From Paenibacillus terrae (GTDB lineage Bacteria; Bacillota; Bacilli; Paenibacillales; Paenibacillaceae): DNA of 64,000 bases. This document shows, one piece after another, positions 45,146-53,431 of the stretch. The DNA lies in contig NZ_JTHP01000025.1 of NCBI RefSeq assembly GCF_000943545.1, forward strand, positions 1 to 64,000. The letters run 5' to 3'. Position 1 is the stretch's first letter. Every line of letters begins with the position of its first letter. Made by a program: the position numbers and the translations under genes. The notes under the pieces are model-generated. The model had not been told where the DNA came from. It did not search any database and saw only the letters and a list, made by a program, of their open reading frames with translations.

Positions 45146-46285
45146 ATGAGAGTGGCTAAAAAACGAGTGTTATTATTATCGGAAGGTTTCGGTGCCGGAC
45201 ATACTCAAGCTGCGTACGCGCTCTCAAGCAGTTTGCGCAAGCTTTCTCCGAATGTGCAGACCAGAGTGCTGGAATTGGGGAGCTTTTTGAATCCGAGAAT
45301 GGCTCCGCTCATTATTACAGCGTACAAGAAGACTATCATATCGCAGCCTCGCCTGATCGGAATGGTTTACCGTCATCAGTATAAAAAATCATTAAACCGT
45401 CTTACAACGCTCGCTTTGCATCGTCTGTTCTACACACAGACCCGTAACATTCTCCGGCAGCTTCGTCCTGATTTGGTGGTATGCACTCATCCCATCCCAA
45501 GTGCGGTGATTTCACGTTTGAAGCGCTTGGGCGTTCATGTCCCGCTTTGTACCGTCATTACAGATTACGATGCGCATGGAACATGGATCAGTCCCGAGGT
45601 TGACCGGTATTTTGTATCTACGCCTGAGGTCATGCGCAAATTGCGCGTACGTGGAGTGCCTATGTCGAAAATTCAAGTCACGGGTATTCCGGTTCATCCA
45701 AATTTCTGGGAGCATCCGGGGCACGACGAAATACGGGACCAATTCGGTCTTAAGCCGATACCCACCGTGCTCGTTATGGGCGGCGGCTGGGGTCTGATGA
45801 ACGATGAAGTCATTCATCGCTCGCTTACCCATTGGAGAGAAAACATTCAATTTATTTTTTGTCTGGGTCATAATGATAAAATTCGTCGTAAAATGCAGAT
45901 GGACCCCCGCTTCGATCATTCGAATATTCATATTTTCGGGTTTACGCGGGAAATCGACAAATTAATGGAGGTATCGAATCTGCTTATTACCAAGCCCGGC
46001 GGAATGACATGCACCGAGGGGCTGGCAAAAGGGATTCCGATGTTGTTTCACAAACCTCTCCCCGGACAGGAAGAAGAAAATTGCCAATACTTTACGGCTC
46101 AAGGCTTCGGAGAACCGATTACTTCGCTGGATGTTGTCGTTAAATGGATGAACCGGCTGTTACACGAATTTCCGGAAATCGTTCGCAAGCGACAGGATCA
46201 CGTTCATAATGTAGCGCGATATTATCCTCTTCAGAGTGCACAAAGTATTTTGGATATACTGGAACCAAACAGGGTGCTTTCCTAA
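45146..46285 (+). CDS. MGDG synthase/UgtP-like glycosyltransferase
   Basis: A 379-residue GT28-type glycosyltransferase of the MGDG synthase family. The N-terminal domain has KRVLLLSEGFGAGHTQAA (residues 4-21), with the family's GxGH acceptor motif, and THPIPSAVISRLKRLGV. The C-terminal nucleotide-sugar domain has VLVMGGGWGLMND and TKPGGMTCTEGLAKGIPMLFHKPLPGQEEENCQYF (near 285-318), the donor-binding signature. UgtP-type members add glucose to diacylglycerol, but paralogues differ, so donor and lipid acceptor are uncertain. AACAGGTGAA precedes the ATG. It lies downstream of the PAP2 gene; a bidirectional terminator overlaps its end. Confidence 0.87.
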   Translation: MRVAKKRVLLLSEGFGAGHTQAAYALSSSLRKLSPNVQTRVLELGSFLNPRMAPLIITAYKKTIISQPRLIGMVYRHQYKKSLNRLTTLALHRLFYTQTRNILRQLRPDLVVCTHPIPSAVISRLKRLGVHVPLCTVITDYDAHGTWISPEVDRYFVSTPEVMRKLRVRGVPMSKIQVTGIPVHPNFWEHPGHDEIRDQFGLKPIPTVLVMGGGWGLMNDEVIHRSLTHWRENIQFIFCLGHNDKIRRKMQMDPRFDHSNIHIFGFTREIDKLMEVSNLLITKPGGMTCTEGLAKGIPMLFHKPLPGQEEENCQYFTAQGFGEPITSLDVVVKWMNRLLHEFPEIVRKRQDHVHNVARYYPLQSAQSILDILEPNRVLS

Positions 46286-46304
46286 AAAGGAAGCACCCTG
46301 TTTT
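46267..46304. terminator. Bidirectional terminator
   Basis: AACAGGGTGCTT-TCC and GGA-AGCACCCTGTT form a strong stem around a short loop, with T-runs on both sides. It overlaps the stop codon of the glycosyltransferase gene and faces trmB. Confidence 0.88.
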
Positions 46305-46311
46305 ATATTTA

Positions 46312-47025
46312 TCATTTTCCATACTTCTCAAGGCGGATTTTCTCATACTGTTCCAATGCATCTTTGCCGATCAGCACCTCGACACGATGGATGTTCATAC
46401 CTTTGCCCATAAATTTATTTTCATATTCGGTCATGACATGCTCTTCATTGATACCATCACGATGAAGGTTCAACGATATATTCGTCATTTGCAGACCACT
46501 ATCAGCAAACGAATTCAGTGAGAACTCAAACAGCGTCTCCGAATCGGTTTTGAAATGAATTTGCCCCTTGCTGTTTAAAAGTTGCCGGTAATTGTCCAAA
46601 AAGCGCGGATGTGTCAAACGACGACGTGCGTGCTTGGCTTTAGGCCACGGATCGCTAAAATTCAAATAAATGCGTTCAATTTCCCCAGGTTCAAAAACAT
46701 TTTCAATCTGTTCAATGTTCGCCAGCGCCAATTTGATATTAGGCGGCGTATCAACCTCTGTATCACTCCAGGCCAGACGCGACTTTTCCGCTGCGCGACG
46801 CACCAGTTCATCATACATATCAAAGCCAATATAGTTGATTTCCGGATTCCGATAGCTCATTTGACTGATGAACCGACCTTTGCCCATACCGAATTCCACA
46901 TGAATCGGACGATCATTGCCAAAAAGCTGCTGCCACTTTCCTTTATACTGTCCCGGCTCCAAGATAACCAGGTCCTGCTGCTCTTCCAGACTTTCCCGTA
47001 TTCCTTTTCTTCCGCGTAAACGCAT
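46312..47025 (-). CDS. trmB: tRNA (guanine-46-N7)-methyltransferase
   Basis: TrmB, 237 residues. The SAM-binding motif is IHVEFGMGKGRFISQM (near 39-54) and the signature catalytic region YLNFSDPWPKAKHARRRLTHPRFL (near 118-141). It methylates G46 in the tRNA variable loop. RBS AGGAG lies before the ATG; it appears monocistronic and converges on the glycosyltransferase. Confidence 0.96.
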   Translation of the reverse strand: MRLRGRKGIRESLEEQQDLVILEPGQYKGKWQQLFGNDRPIHVEFGMGKGRFISQMSYRNPEINYIGFDMYDELVRRAAEKSRLAWSDTEVDTPPNIKLALANIEQIENVFEPGEIERIYLNFSDPWPKAKHARRRLTHPRFLDNYRQLLNSKGQIHFKTDSETLFEFSLNSFADSGLQMTNISLNLHRDGINEEHVMTEYENKFMGKGMNIHRVEVLIGKDALEQYEKIRLEKYGK

Positions 47026-47053
47026 GTTACTCCTCCATATACTCTGTTATCAA

Positions 47054-47107
47054 GGAAAAAGGAATCTCACCCCCGCTTGAAGATACGGAAATGAAATTCC
47101 TTTTTCA
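47054..47107 (-). terminator. Possible terminator of the 65-residue gene
   Basis: On the minus strand AAAAAGGAATTTC pairs with GAGATTCCTTTTTCC across a long loop. The T-run is good but the stem is AT-rich and the loop is long, so the call is tentative. Confidence 0.45.
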
Positions 47108-47129
47108 ATATATTTGGATTGGGGTCCAA

Positions 47130-47327
47130 CTAATTTAATTGTTCATAGTCTACCCCATCAGCAGGTGAAAAATCAATCGTCTTTTGGCAAGCGGCTCTGA
47201 TTTTTTGACGTGCGGCCGTTCCAATTTGGCGGTCTTGCCCAAAACGGACACCAGTCAGCGCCAATGCCTCGTCAAAGGTTAACTCAACAGTAACTTTATC
47301 CATACGCGTTTTATCCTGCGTATTCAT
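47130..47327 (-). CDS. Small conserved-type protein, unknown function
   Basis: A 65-residue protein (TVELTFDEALALTGVRFGQDRQ, then ARQKIRAACQKTIDFS). GAGGTGAT lies before ATG 47327; an ATG eight codons later is possible. Codon use and a proper ribosome site support translation, but I do not recognise the family. The composition suggests a small soluble alpha/beta protein. Confidence 0.6.
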   Translation of the reverse strand: MNTQDKTRMDKVTVELTFDEALALTGVRFGQDRQIGTAARQKIRAACQKTIDFSPADGVDYEQLN

Positions 47328-47632
47328 AAAAGATCACCTCACGGGTTATTAGTGATGGAACCGACGTGCATTTACCCTAAAGCAGGCGATAGAAGCAGCA
47401 TAGCTGCCCTGAAAAATAATCATTAGCCGATGGTTAACTTTTATTTTCAGGATCGAAAACAGTCCTTTTATAATATGTCTGGTACCGCTTACAATATAAC
47501 ACATGGTGTAACCTTTTTCAATCCTGAATCCAATAAAATCCGCACTTTCTCTTGCCTTTCGCTCTCAAGTGATTCCCAATTCCGACTGATTTTTGTTACA
47601 ATAGGGTGATCGCAAAAAAAAGGAGTACACCC
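47328..47632. other. Intergenic region
   Basis: About 300 bases between divergent genes. A TACAAT at 47597-47602 could be the -10 of the ytqA-ytqB pair, without a good -35. No hairpin with T-run and no convincing small ORF was seen. Confidence 0.4.
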
Positions 47633-48586
47633 ATGAAAACAGATTTGTTGCCTGCTTCTCTCCTGTGGGGAGATAAACGGTTCCATACGTGGAATTACGA
47701 AATGCGCGAGCAATTTCAAAATAAAGTGTTCAAAGTCATGCTGGATGCAGGCTTTACCTGTCCGAACCGGGATGGTTCCATTGCCAAAGGAGGCTGCACC
47801 TTTTGCAGCGCACGGGGATCTGGTGATTTTGCCGGACGCCGCCGGGACGATCTGGTCACCCAATTCAATACGATTCGGGACCGTCAGCATCTAAAATGGC
47901 CAAACGCCCAATATATCGGCTATTTTCAAGCCTATACGAATACGTATGCTCCGGTTGAGGAGCTACGCGAATACTTCGAGGTCATTCTGGAGCAGCCCGG
48001 CGTTGTCGGTCTGTCCATCGCTACACGTCCCGATTGCCTGCCTGACGATGTAGTGGATTACCTTGCCGAGCTGAACGAGCGCACATACCTGTGGATCGAA
48101 ATGGGCCTGCAAACTGTCCATGAATCCACCTCGGAGCTGATTAACCGCGCCCATGACACTCAATGCTATCTGGAAGCGGTGGAAAAGCTGCGCAAGCGCA
48201 ATATCCGCGTGTGCGCGCACATCATTTACGGACTGCCGCAGGAAACGCATGAAATGATGCTGGACACAGGTCGTGCAGTGGCGGCTATGGATGTGCAGGG
48301 CATCAAAATCCACCTGTTGCATCTCATGCGCAAAACGCCCATGGTCAAGCAGTATGAAGCCGGATTGCTACGCTTTCTGGAAAAAGATGAATACGTCAAG
48401 CTGATCGTCGATACGCTGGAATTTTTGCCGCCCGAAATGATCGTTCATCGGTTGACCGGGGATGCACCACGCGATTTGCTGATGGGTCCGATGTGGTCGC
48501 TCAAAAAATGGGAAGTACTTAACGCCATTGACGATGAGCTAAAATCACGTGAAACGTGGCAAGGCAAGTATTGGAGGCAGCCTTAA
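47633..48586 (+). CDS. ytqA: TIGR01212-type radical SAM protein (YtqA-like)
   Basis: A 317-residue radical SAM protein. The Fe-S cysteines are C43, C55 and C58 in CPNRDGSIAKGGCTFCS, the spaced C-x(11)-C-x2-C of this family rather than the usual CX3CX2C. The barrel continues with SIATRPDCLPDDVV and EMGLQTVHESTSELINRAHDT (near 150-172). In B. subtilis ytqA sits with ytqB, and the pair has been linked to tRNA wobble-uridine modification; the role of YtqA is less certain than that of YtqB. AAAGGAG precedes the ATG at 47633. The next gene begins immediately after its stop. Confidence 0.88.
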   Translation: MKTDLLPASLLWGDKRFHTWNYEMREQFQNKVFKVMLDAGFTCPNRDGSIAKGGCTFCSARGSGDFAGRRRDDLVTQFNTIRDRQHLKWPNAQYIGYFQAYTNTYAPVEELREYFEVILEQPGVVGLSIATRPDCLPDDVVDYLAELNERTYLWIEMGLQTVHESTSELINRAHDTQCYLEAVEKLRKRNIRVCAHIIYGLPQETHEMMLDTGRAVAAMDVQGIKIHLLHLMRKTPMVKQYEAGLLRFLEKDEYVKLIVDTLEFLPPEMIVHRLTGDAPRDLLMGPMWSLKKWEVLNAIDDELKSRETWQGKYWRQP

Positions 48587-49168
48587 ATGGGCTTCCTGTC
48601 TGTACTGAGCTACGCACATCAATTGGTAGCTGCGCGAGTCCAGCCGGGCGATACGGCTATAGATGCTACAGTCGGCACTGGAGCGGATACGCTTTTCCTG
48701 GCTAAGGCTGCCGGAAGACGGGGACGTGTCTATGGCTTCGATATCCAGCAGGAGGCGTTGCAGCTCGCTCGTCGTCGGCTGGACGAAGACGAATCCCCCT
48801 CACTGGCGGAGGTATCGCTATTGCTGCAAGGTCATGAGCAGATGCGGGAAGCCGTTCCCGACAAGCTGCATGGCAAAGTCGCTGCGGTCATGTTTAATCT
48901 CGGCTACTTGCCCTCTGAAGGCGCTGATCCATCTGTTATCACGCATACGGACAGTACACTCACCGCTCTTGATGCGGCACTGTATCTGCTGCGTCCGCGC
49001 GGTATTCTGACCGCCGTACTGTATCCGGGACACGCTGGAGGCGGCGAGGAAGCCAAAGCTGTCCTTCAATGGGCCTCCACCCTCCCGGTATCCAGTGGTC
49101 AAAGCATTATTTACCGCCAATTACAACGAGCCGCTTCTCCCTACGTAGTGGCGGTTGAAAAGAAATAA
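48587..49168 (+). CDS. ytqB: SAM-dependent methyltransferase, YtqB/MnmM-like
   Basis: A 193-residue class I methyltransferase. SAM motifs: DTAIDATVGTGADTLFLAKAAG (near 22-43), GFDIQQEAL (near 50-58) and AVMFNLGYLPSEG with NLGY (near 103-115), the NPPY-like motif of this group. B. subtilis YtqB is described as MnmM, which methylates 5-aminomethyl-2-thiouridine at the tRNA wobble position; orthology here rests on sequence look and the ytqA pairing. Its ATG directly follows the ytqA TAA, so the two are translated together. Confidence 0.9.
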   Translation: MGFLSVLSYAHQLVAARVQPGDTAIDATVGTGADTLFLAKAAGRRGRVYGFDIQQEALQLARRRLDEDESPSLAEVSLLLQGHEQMREAVPDKLHGKVAAVMFNLGYLPSEGADPSVITHTDSTLTALDAALYLLRPRGILTAVLYPGHAGGGEEAKAVLQWASTLPVSSGQSIIYRQLQRAASPYVVAVEKK

Positions 49169-49343
49169 TGTCGGCTTTTTTAATTCGCATATTCAGGTTA
49201 TGAGCGGCTTTTTTAGTCGCCTTACATATATCTTTTTTGAGCGTCGTACGGGCTATTCATCCCAGTTTTATGCCCCTCGGCACATTTCTGATTTCCCTAT
49301 TCTGTTAGGTTGTACTCATTACTCATTATGGAGGAGAGAAATT

Positions 49344-50318
49344 ATGCTAAAGCCATACCCGCTGCAATTTCAACCTGAGTTCAAAGAGAGAGTTTGGGGA
49401 GGACGAGCCTTGGAGCAATTCGGTTTAACCCCGCCGGAAGGGCATATTGGGGAAGGATGGATGATTGCTGATCATCCGAATGGAACCACAACGGTCATCA
49501 ATGGCGAGCTGGCTGGCAAGGGGCTAGATGAAATTCGCCAAACCTACGGGCAGGACTGGCTCGGGGCCAAGGGTGTATCGGAAAAAGGCGGACGTTTTCC
49601 GCTTCTGATCAAGCTGCTGGATTGCAATGACGATCTGTCCGTGCAAGTGCATCCGACAGACGATTATGCAGGACTTCCAGCCGGAGAGCTGGGAAAAACC
49701 GAAATGTGGTACGTGCTTGATGCCAAGCCGGATGCCAAAATTATTTACGGTTTGACCGAGGGCGTGACCCGGGACAGTCTGCGTACCGCTCTTGAAAGCG
49801 GAGACATCCTGGGTAGCTTGCGTCAGGTTCCTGTTGAGGCAGGCGACACATTCTTCATCCCTGCTGGAACCGTACATGCGTTGTGTGCAGGCGTTGTTGT
49901 TGCTGAAATTCAGCAAAATTCAGATACCACCTATCGGTTATATGACTACAACCGTCCTGGTCTGGATGGCAAGCCCCGTGAACTGCATATCGAGGATTCC
50001 CTCAATGTGACCTCTTACGAGGGGGCTGGTGCAACAACAATGAAGACAGGCGGTTTACAGCCGGGTGAATGGCTTCAACTCGCAGCCTGTGATTATTTTG
50101 TCGTGGAAAAGGGTATCGTAGAGGGAAGCTGGGCGCTTTCCACAACCGATGACAGCTTTACCATTCTCGTGATTTGCGAAGGCAGTGGTACATTAACGTG
50201 GGACAATCATTCGTCGTCTCTGTCCTGCAAAGCTGGAGATTGCTTCCTGCTCCCCGCTAATCTGGGTGGTTACACGCTGAATGACGGAATGACTGTCCTT
50301 AGATCTTATCTTCCTTAA
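49344..50318 (+). CDS. manA: Mannose-6-phosphate isomerase, class I
   Basis: A 324-residue type I phosphomannose isomerase of the short Bacillus type. Zinc and active-site elements are in LLIKLLDCNDDLSVQVHPTDDYA (near 88-110, QVH), KTEMWYVLDA (Glu near 121) and PAGTVHALCAGVVVAEIQQNSDTTYRLYDYNR (near 172-203, with His and Arg). It interconverts fructose-6-P and mannose-6-P. The ATG 49344 is preceded by GGAGGAGAG; longer upstream frames lack a ribosome site. It lies in a plus-strand run with the ytqAB pair and a hydrolase but about 175 bases after ytqB, so it may have its own promoter. Confidence 0.94.
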   Translation: MLKPYPLQFQPEFKERVWGGRALEQFGLTPPEGHIGEGWMIADHPNGTTTVINGELAGKGLDEIRQTYGQDWLGAKGVSEKGGRFPLLIKLLDCNDDLSVQVHPTDDYAGLPAGELGKTEMWYVLDAKPDAKIIYGLTEGVTRDSLRTALESGDILGSLRQVPVEAGDTFFIPAGTVHALCAGVVVAEIQQNSDTTYRLYDYNRPGLDGKPRELHIEDSLNVTSYEGAGATTMKTGGLQPGEWLQLAACDYFVVEKGIVEGSWALSTTDDSFTILVICEGSGTLTWDNHSSSLSCKAGDCFLLPANLGGYTLNDGMTVLRSYLP

Positions 50319-50344
50319 AGCTTAAAGGGTGTGTTGTCTAACTT

Positions 50345-51322
50345 ATGCGGGAATATACCTTCACCATCGCTGAAAATGACGGAACGGAGCTTTTTGCCTA
50401 CCGCTGGCTACCGGATCAGCATACGCCCGTGCGGGGAATCGTTCAGATTTCGCACGGGATGTGCGAGACATCCTACCGCTATATTCGCTTGGCTGAGAAG
50501 CTTACAGCTTCCGGCTATGGTGTATATGCCAACGATCATATTGGCCACGGACGTACCGCCGGTGATTCTGAGAAGCTTGGCATGCCAGGGGCGAATGCAT
50601 TCCAACGAATGGCAAGCGGTATGCTGGGTCTGGGCGAAATTGCGGCCAAGGAGTTTCCGGATCAGCCTCGTTTTTTGCTCGGTCACAGTATGGGATCCTT
50701 TTTAGCCCAGAAAATCATGTATGATGATAAGCAACAGTATCACGGATTTATTTTATCGGGAACGAACGGACGGCGTGGCCTGCTGAAACTTGGAGAACAA
50801 GTTGCCCTGCTGCAAGCCAAACTGCAAGGAATGGATCACCGCAGCATACTGCTCAACGCTATGGTCTTCGGCGGGTTTAATCGAGCCTTTCGTCCGGTGC
50901 GTACAGCGTTCGACTGGTTATCCCGCGATCCCGAGGAAGTAGATCAATTCGTGCATGATCCGTTATGCGGAGCCATCTGCACGACAGGCTTTTTTCTAGA
51001 TTTTTTCCGGCTTTTGCAGGAAATCCATTGGCCCTCCTCACTCGAAAAAATCAATCCCAAGCTGCCAGTCTATATTTTTGCCGGGGACCGTGATCCGGTG
51101 GGGTTGTTCGGTAAAGGCGTTCTATCGCTGGTGGATATGTACAGGAGTTTGAAGCTTCAGGATGTAGAATATCGTCTCTATCCTGACGGCCGACATGAGA
51201 TGCTGCATGAAACGAACCGCCATGAGGTCATGACTGATATCGTGGATTGGCTGGATCGCCATGTCAACACAGCAGCGACCTCCGTTTCTGTTTTGTCTGG
51301 AGGCTCTGAGACATCCGGTTGA
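50345..51322 (+). CDS. Alpha/beta hydrolase, monoacylglycerol lipase-like
   Basis: A 325-residue serine alpha/beta hydrolase of the Hydrolase_4 type. The nucleophile elbow is FLLGHSMGSFLAQK (Ser near residue 118); the acid and base are in IFAGDRDPVGLFG (near 240-252) and YPDGRHEMLHE (His near 282). The oxyanion-side motif HGMCETSYRYIRLAEKL is at residues 37-53. Related proteins hydrolyse monoacylglycerols or lysophospholipids; no signal peptide is seen, so it is cytosolic. It follows manA by 26 bases. Confidence 0.86.
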   Translation: MREYTFTIAENDGTELFAYRWLPDQHTPVRGIVQISHGMCETSYRYIRLAEKLTASGYGVYANDHIGHGRTAGDSEKLGMPGANAFQRMASGMLGLGEIAAKEFPDQPRFLLGHSMGSFLAQKIMYDDKQQYHGFILSGTNGRRGLLKLGEQVALLQAKLQGMDHRSILLNAMVFGGFNRAFRPVRTAFDWLSRDPEEVDQFVHDPLCGAICTTGFFLDFFRLLQEIHWPSSLEKINPKLPVYIFAGDRDPVGLFGKGVLSLVDMYRSLKLQDVEYRLYPDGRHEMLHETNRHEVMTDIVDWLDRHVNTAATSVSVLSGGSETSG

Positions 51323-51360
51323 TCCGCTTTGTCCAAAAATCATCCTCGCTGGAATAAAAA

Positions 51361-51410
51361 AGGAACCTTCAAAACCACGATTACAGTGGACTTGAAGGTT
51401 TCTTTTTTGT
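51361..51410. terminator. Bidirectional terminator
   Basis: AGGAACCTTCAA and TTGAAGGTTTC pair around a loop that itself pairs CCAC/GTGG, flanked by A-run and T-run. It ends the hydrolase unit and the converging YfiT-like gene. Confidence 0.85.
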
Positions 51411-51442
51411 GTTTACTTTTTACTTTGAGGTTATGTTCAAAA

Positions 51443-51973
51443 TTACCATGCATTCCGTTCTCTTAGGGAAGTAATATGAGCTATATGATGTTTGCCATGC
51501 CAGGCATAGATGCCGATGTTTCGTTCCAGTCGAATCGTCTGACCCGATTCCGGATGGATAAACGTTCGGTGTAATTGATCAGCCCCCAGCGAACGCAACA
51601 CAACCACCCACCGTTCATGCAGCCCTTCCAGCAATTGCAGAGAAGGCTCCAGCGGAAGCTCCCTTGCATCCGGTATTTCGGCCCAACGCCCCTCATCATA
51701 TGGCTTAATCGTGGGTGTATCCTCTGTTAGCGCCAGCTTGAAGCGAATATAACCGTTCATATGACTGTCTGCCAAATGATGGACAACCTGCCTAACCGTC
51801 CAGCCTCCTTCGCGATAAGGCGTGTTCATCTGTTGCTCGTCCAGCCCTTCGACCGCCTGACGAAGCTGAGAAGGCAGTTCAGCAATATCTTGAGTCCATG
51901 CCACAAGCTGTTCTTCTGTAATCGTATCTGGAACGACAAATGGCCCAATCGGGTAGCGCAAATCATGATCCAA
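51443..51973 (-). CDS. YfiT-like DinB-superfamily protein (putative bacillithiol transferase)
   Basis: A 176-residue DinB/YfiT four-helix protein. Metal ligands are visible: [14 protein letters not shown] (His near 65 and the H-x3-H helix) and [12 protein letters not shown] (near 157-168), with N-terminal [12 protein letters not shown] characteristic of YfiT. B. subtilis relatives are putative metal-dependent S-transferases that use bacillithiol. The start is TTG 51973 after GGGGGA. Monocistronic; substrate unknown. Confidence 0.85.
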   Translation of the reverse strand: MDHDLRYPIGPFVVPDTITEEQLVAWTQDIAELPSQLRQAVEGLDEQQMNTPYREGGWTVRQVVHHLADSHMNGYIRFKLALTEDTPTIKPYDEGRWAEIPDARELPLEPSLQLLEGLHERWVVVLRSLGADQLHRTFIHPESGQTIRLERNIGIYAWHGKHHIAHITSLRERNAW

Positions 51974-52042
51974 AACAGTCCCCCACCCTTCTTTCGCATC
52001 TGAGTATCCTGTTACCTGTAATCTTATGTTTTAACTATGCAG

Positions 52043-52076
52043 GAAAAAAAGCAGACCCGCAAGAGCCTGCTTTTTC
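52043..52076 (-). terminator. Terminator of odhAB
   Basis: On the minus strand AAGCAGGC and GTCTGCTT pair (one mismatch) and are followed by a run of seven T. It lies 37 bases beyond the odhB stop. Confidence 0.8.
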
Positions 52077-52112
52077 ATAGACGTAAAAATTAAATACAAC
52101 TGTTGATGTATT

Positions 52113-53426
52113 TTATCCTTCCAGCAACAGCGATTCCGGATCTTCCAGCAATTCTTTGACCGTTACCAGGAAGCGAACCGCTTCGCTGCCATCAATAATC
52201 CGGTGATCGTAGGACAACGCGATATACATCATCGGACGATTTTCCATACGTTCCTCGTCAATGGCAATGGGGCGAAGCTGGATTTTATGCATTCCCAAAA
52301 TACCCACTTGCGGTGTATTCAGGATCGGCGTAGACAGCAGGGAACCGAAAATACCTCCGTTGGTAATGGTAAAGGTTCCACCTTGCAGATCCGCCAGAGA
52401 AAGCGAATTGGAACGTGCTTTACCAGCCAGCTCTGCAATGCTCTTCTCAATTTCGGCAAAGCCGAGACGATCAGCATCCCGTACAACGGGTACAACCAGC
52501 CCTTCCTTCGCAGATACGGCAATCCCGATATCATAGTATTTTTTCAGTACGATATCATCGCCGTTAATTTCCGCATTCACAGTAGGGAATCGCTTGAGCG
52601 CACCGACCACTGCCTTCGTAAAGAAGGACATAAAGCCCAGCCCAACATCGTGCTTCTCCTTGAACTTATCTTTGCGGCGTTTGCGAACATCAAGGATGGC
52701 GGTCATATCCACTTCATTAAAGGTCGTAAGCATAGCGGCCGTTTGCTGTGCCTCAACGAGACGTTTGGCAATGGTCGCTCTGCGGCGGGACATGCGCTGA
52801 CGTTCTACCGGCTTGCTGTACTCTGTCTGAGACGGAGACGCAGCAGCAGGCTTATTCGCAGCGGGAGAAGCAGGTGCAGGTGATGCAGCACGCGAAACAT
52901 CGGCGCTGTTTGCATGCGTTTTAACGTCCTCCTGGAACACGCGTCCGAGCGGGTCCTTCCCCTGTACCTGCTCCAGATCAATTCCACGCTCACGTGCCAG
53001 CTTCCGGGCAGAGGGAGATGCCGTTTGACCGTTCCCGTCACCGTTGGATGCAATAGGCTGTGCGGCCTGTTCCGCTGCTGATTTGCCACCGCCTTCTATG
53101 GAAGCAGGCGAAGTGGCTACAGGCGGTGCCTCCGGCGCTTTGGTCGCTGCTGCTTCTCCGACACCGGATGATCCTGCGCTAACGCTCCCACTGCCGCTTC
53201 CGATCAAGCCTACAGCTTCACCAATAACCACCGTTTCCCCTTCCTGACGAAGGATTTTCTGGACTACGCCCGCTTCCTCTGCGCTAATTTCCAGATTGAC
53301 CTTATCGGTTTCCAGTTCCAGTAGAACATCTCCCTGTCCTACGGAATCCCCTTCCTTCACAAGCCATTTGGAGATTGTTCCTTCCGTGATGGATTCTCCC
53401 ATTGCTGGCACTAAAATATCGCTCAC
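52113..53426 (-). CDS. odhB: 2-oxoglutarate dehydrogenase E2 (dihydrolipoyl succinyltransferase)
   Basis: The E2 core of the 2-oxoglutarate dehydrogenase complex, 437 residues. An N-terminal lipoyl domain has [17 protein letters not shown] (lipoyl-Lys near residue 43), then an Ala/Pro/Gly-rich linker, the E1/E3-binding domain ([18 protein letters not shown], near 136-153), a second linker and the catalytic domain ending in [15 protein letters not shown] (His/Asp near 407-411). It transfers succinyl groups to CoA. The start is GTG 53426 with GGGGAGG 8 bases before; it begins 6 bases after the odhA stop. E3 is encoded elsewhere. Confidence 0.96.
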   Translation of the reverse strand: MSDILVPAMGESITEGTISKWLVKEGDSVGQGDVLLELETDKVNLEISAEEAGVVQKILRQEGETVVIGEAVGLIGSGSGSVSAGSSGVGEAAATKAPEAPPVATSPASIEGGGKSAAEQAAQPIASNGDGNGQTASPSARKLARERGIDLEQVQGKDPLGRVFQEDVKTHANSADVSRAASPAPASPAANKPAAASPSQTEYSKPVERQRMSRRRATIAKRLVEAQQTAAMLTTFNEVDMTAILDVRKRRKDKFKEKHDVGLGFMSFFTKAVVGALKRFPTVNAEINGDDIVLKKYYDIGIAVSAKEGLVVPVVRDADRLGFAEIEKSIAELAGKARSNSLSLADLQGGTFTITNGGIFGSLLSTPILNTPQVGILGMHKIQLRPIAIDEERMENRPMMYIALSYDHRIIDGSEAVRFLVTVKELLEDPESLLLEG

Positions 53427-53431
53427 AGCCG

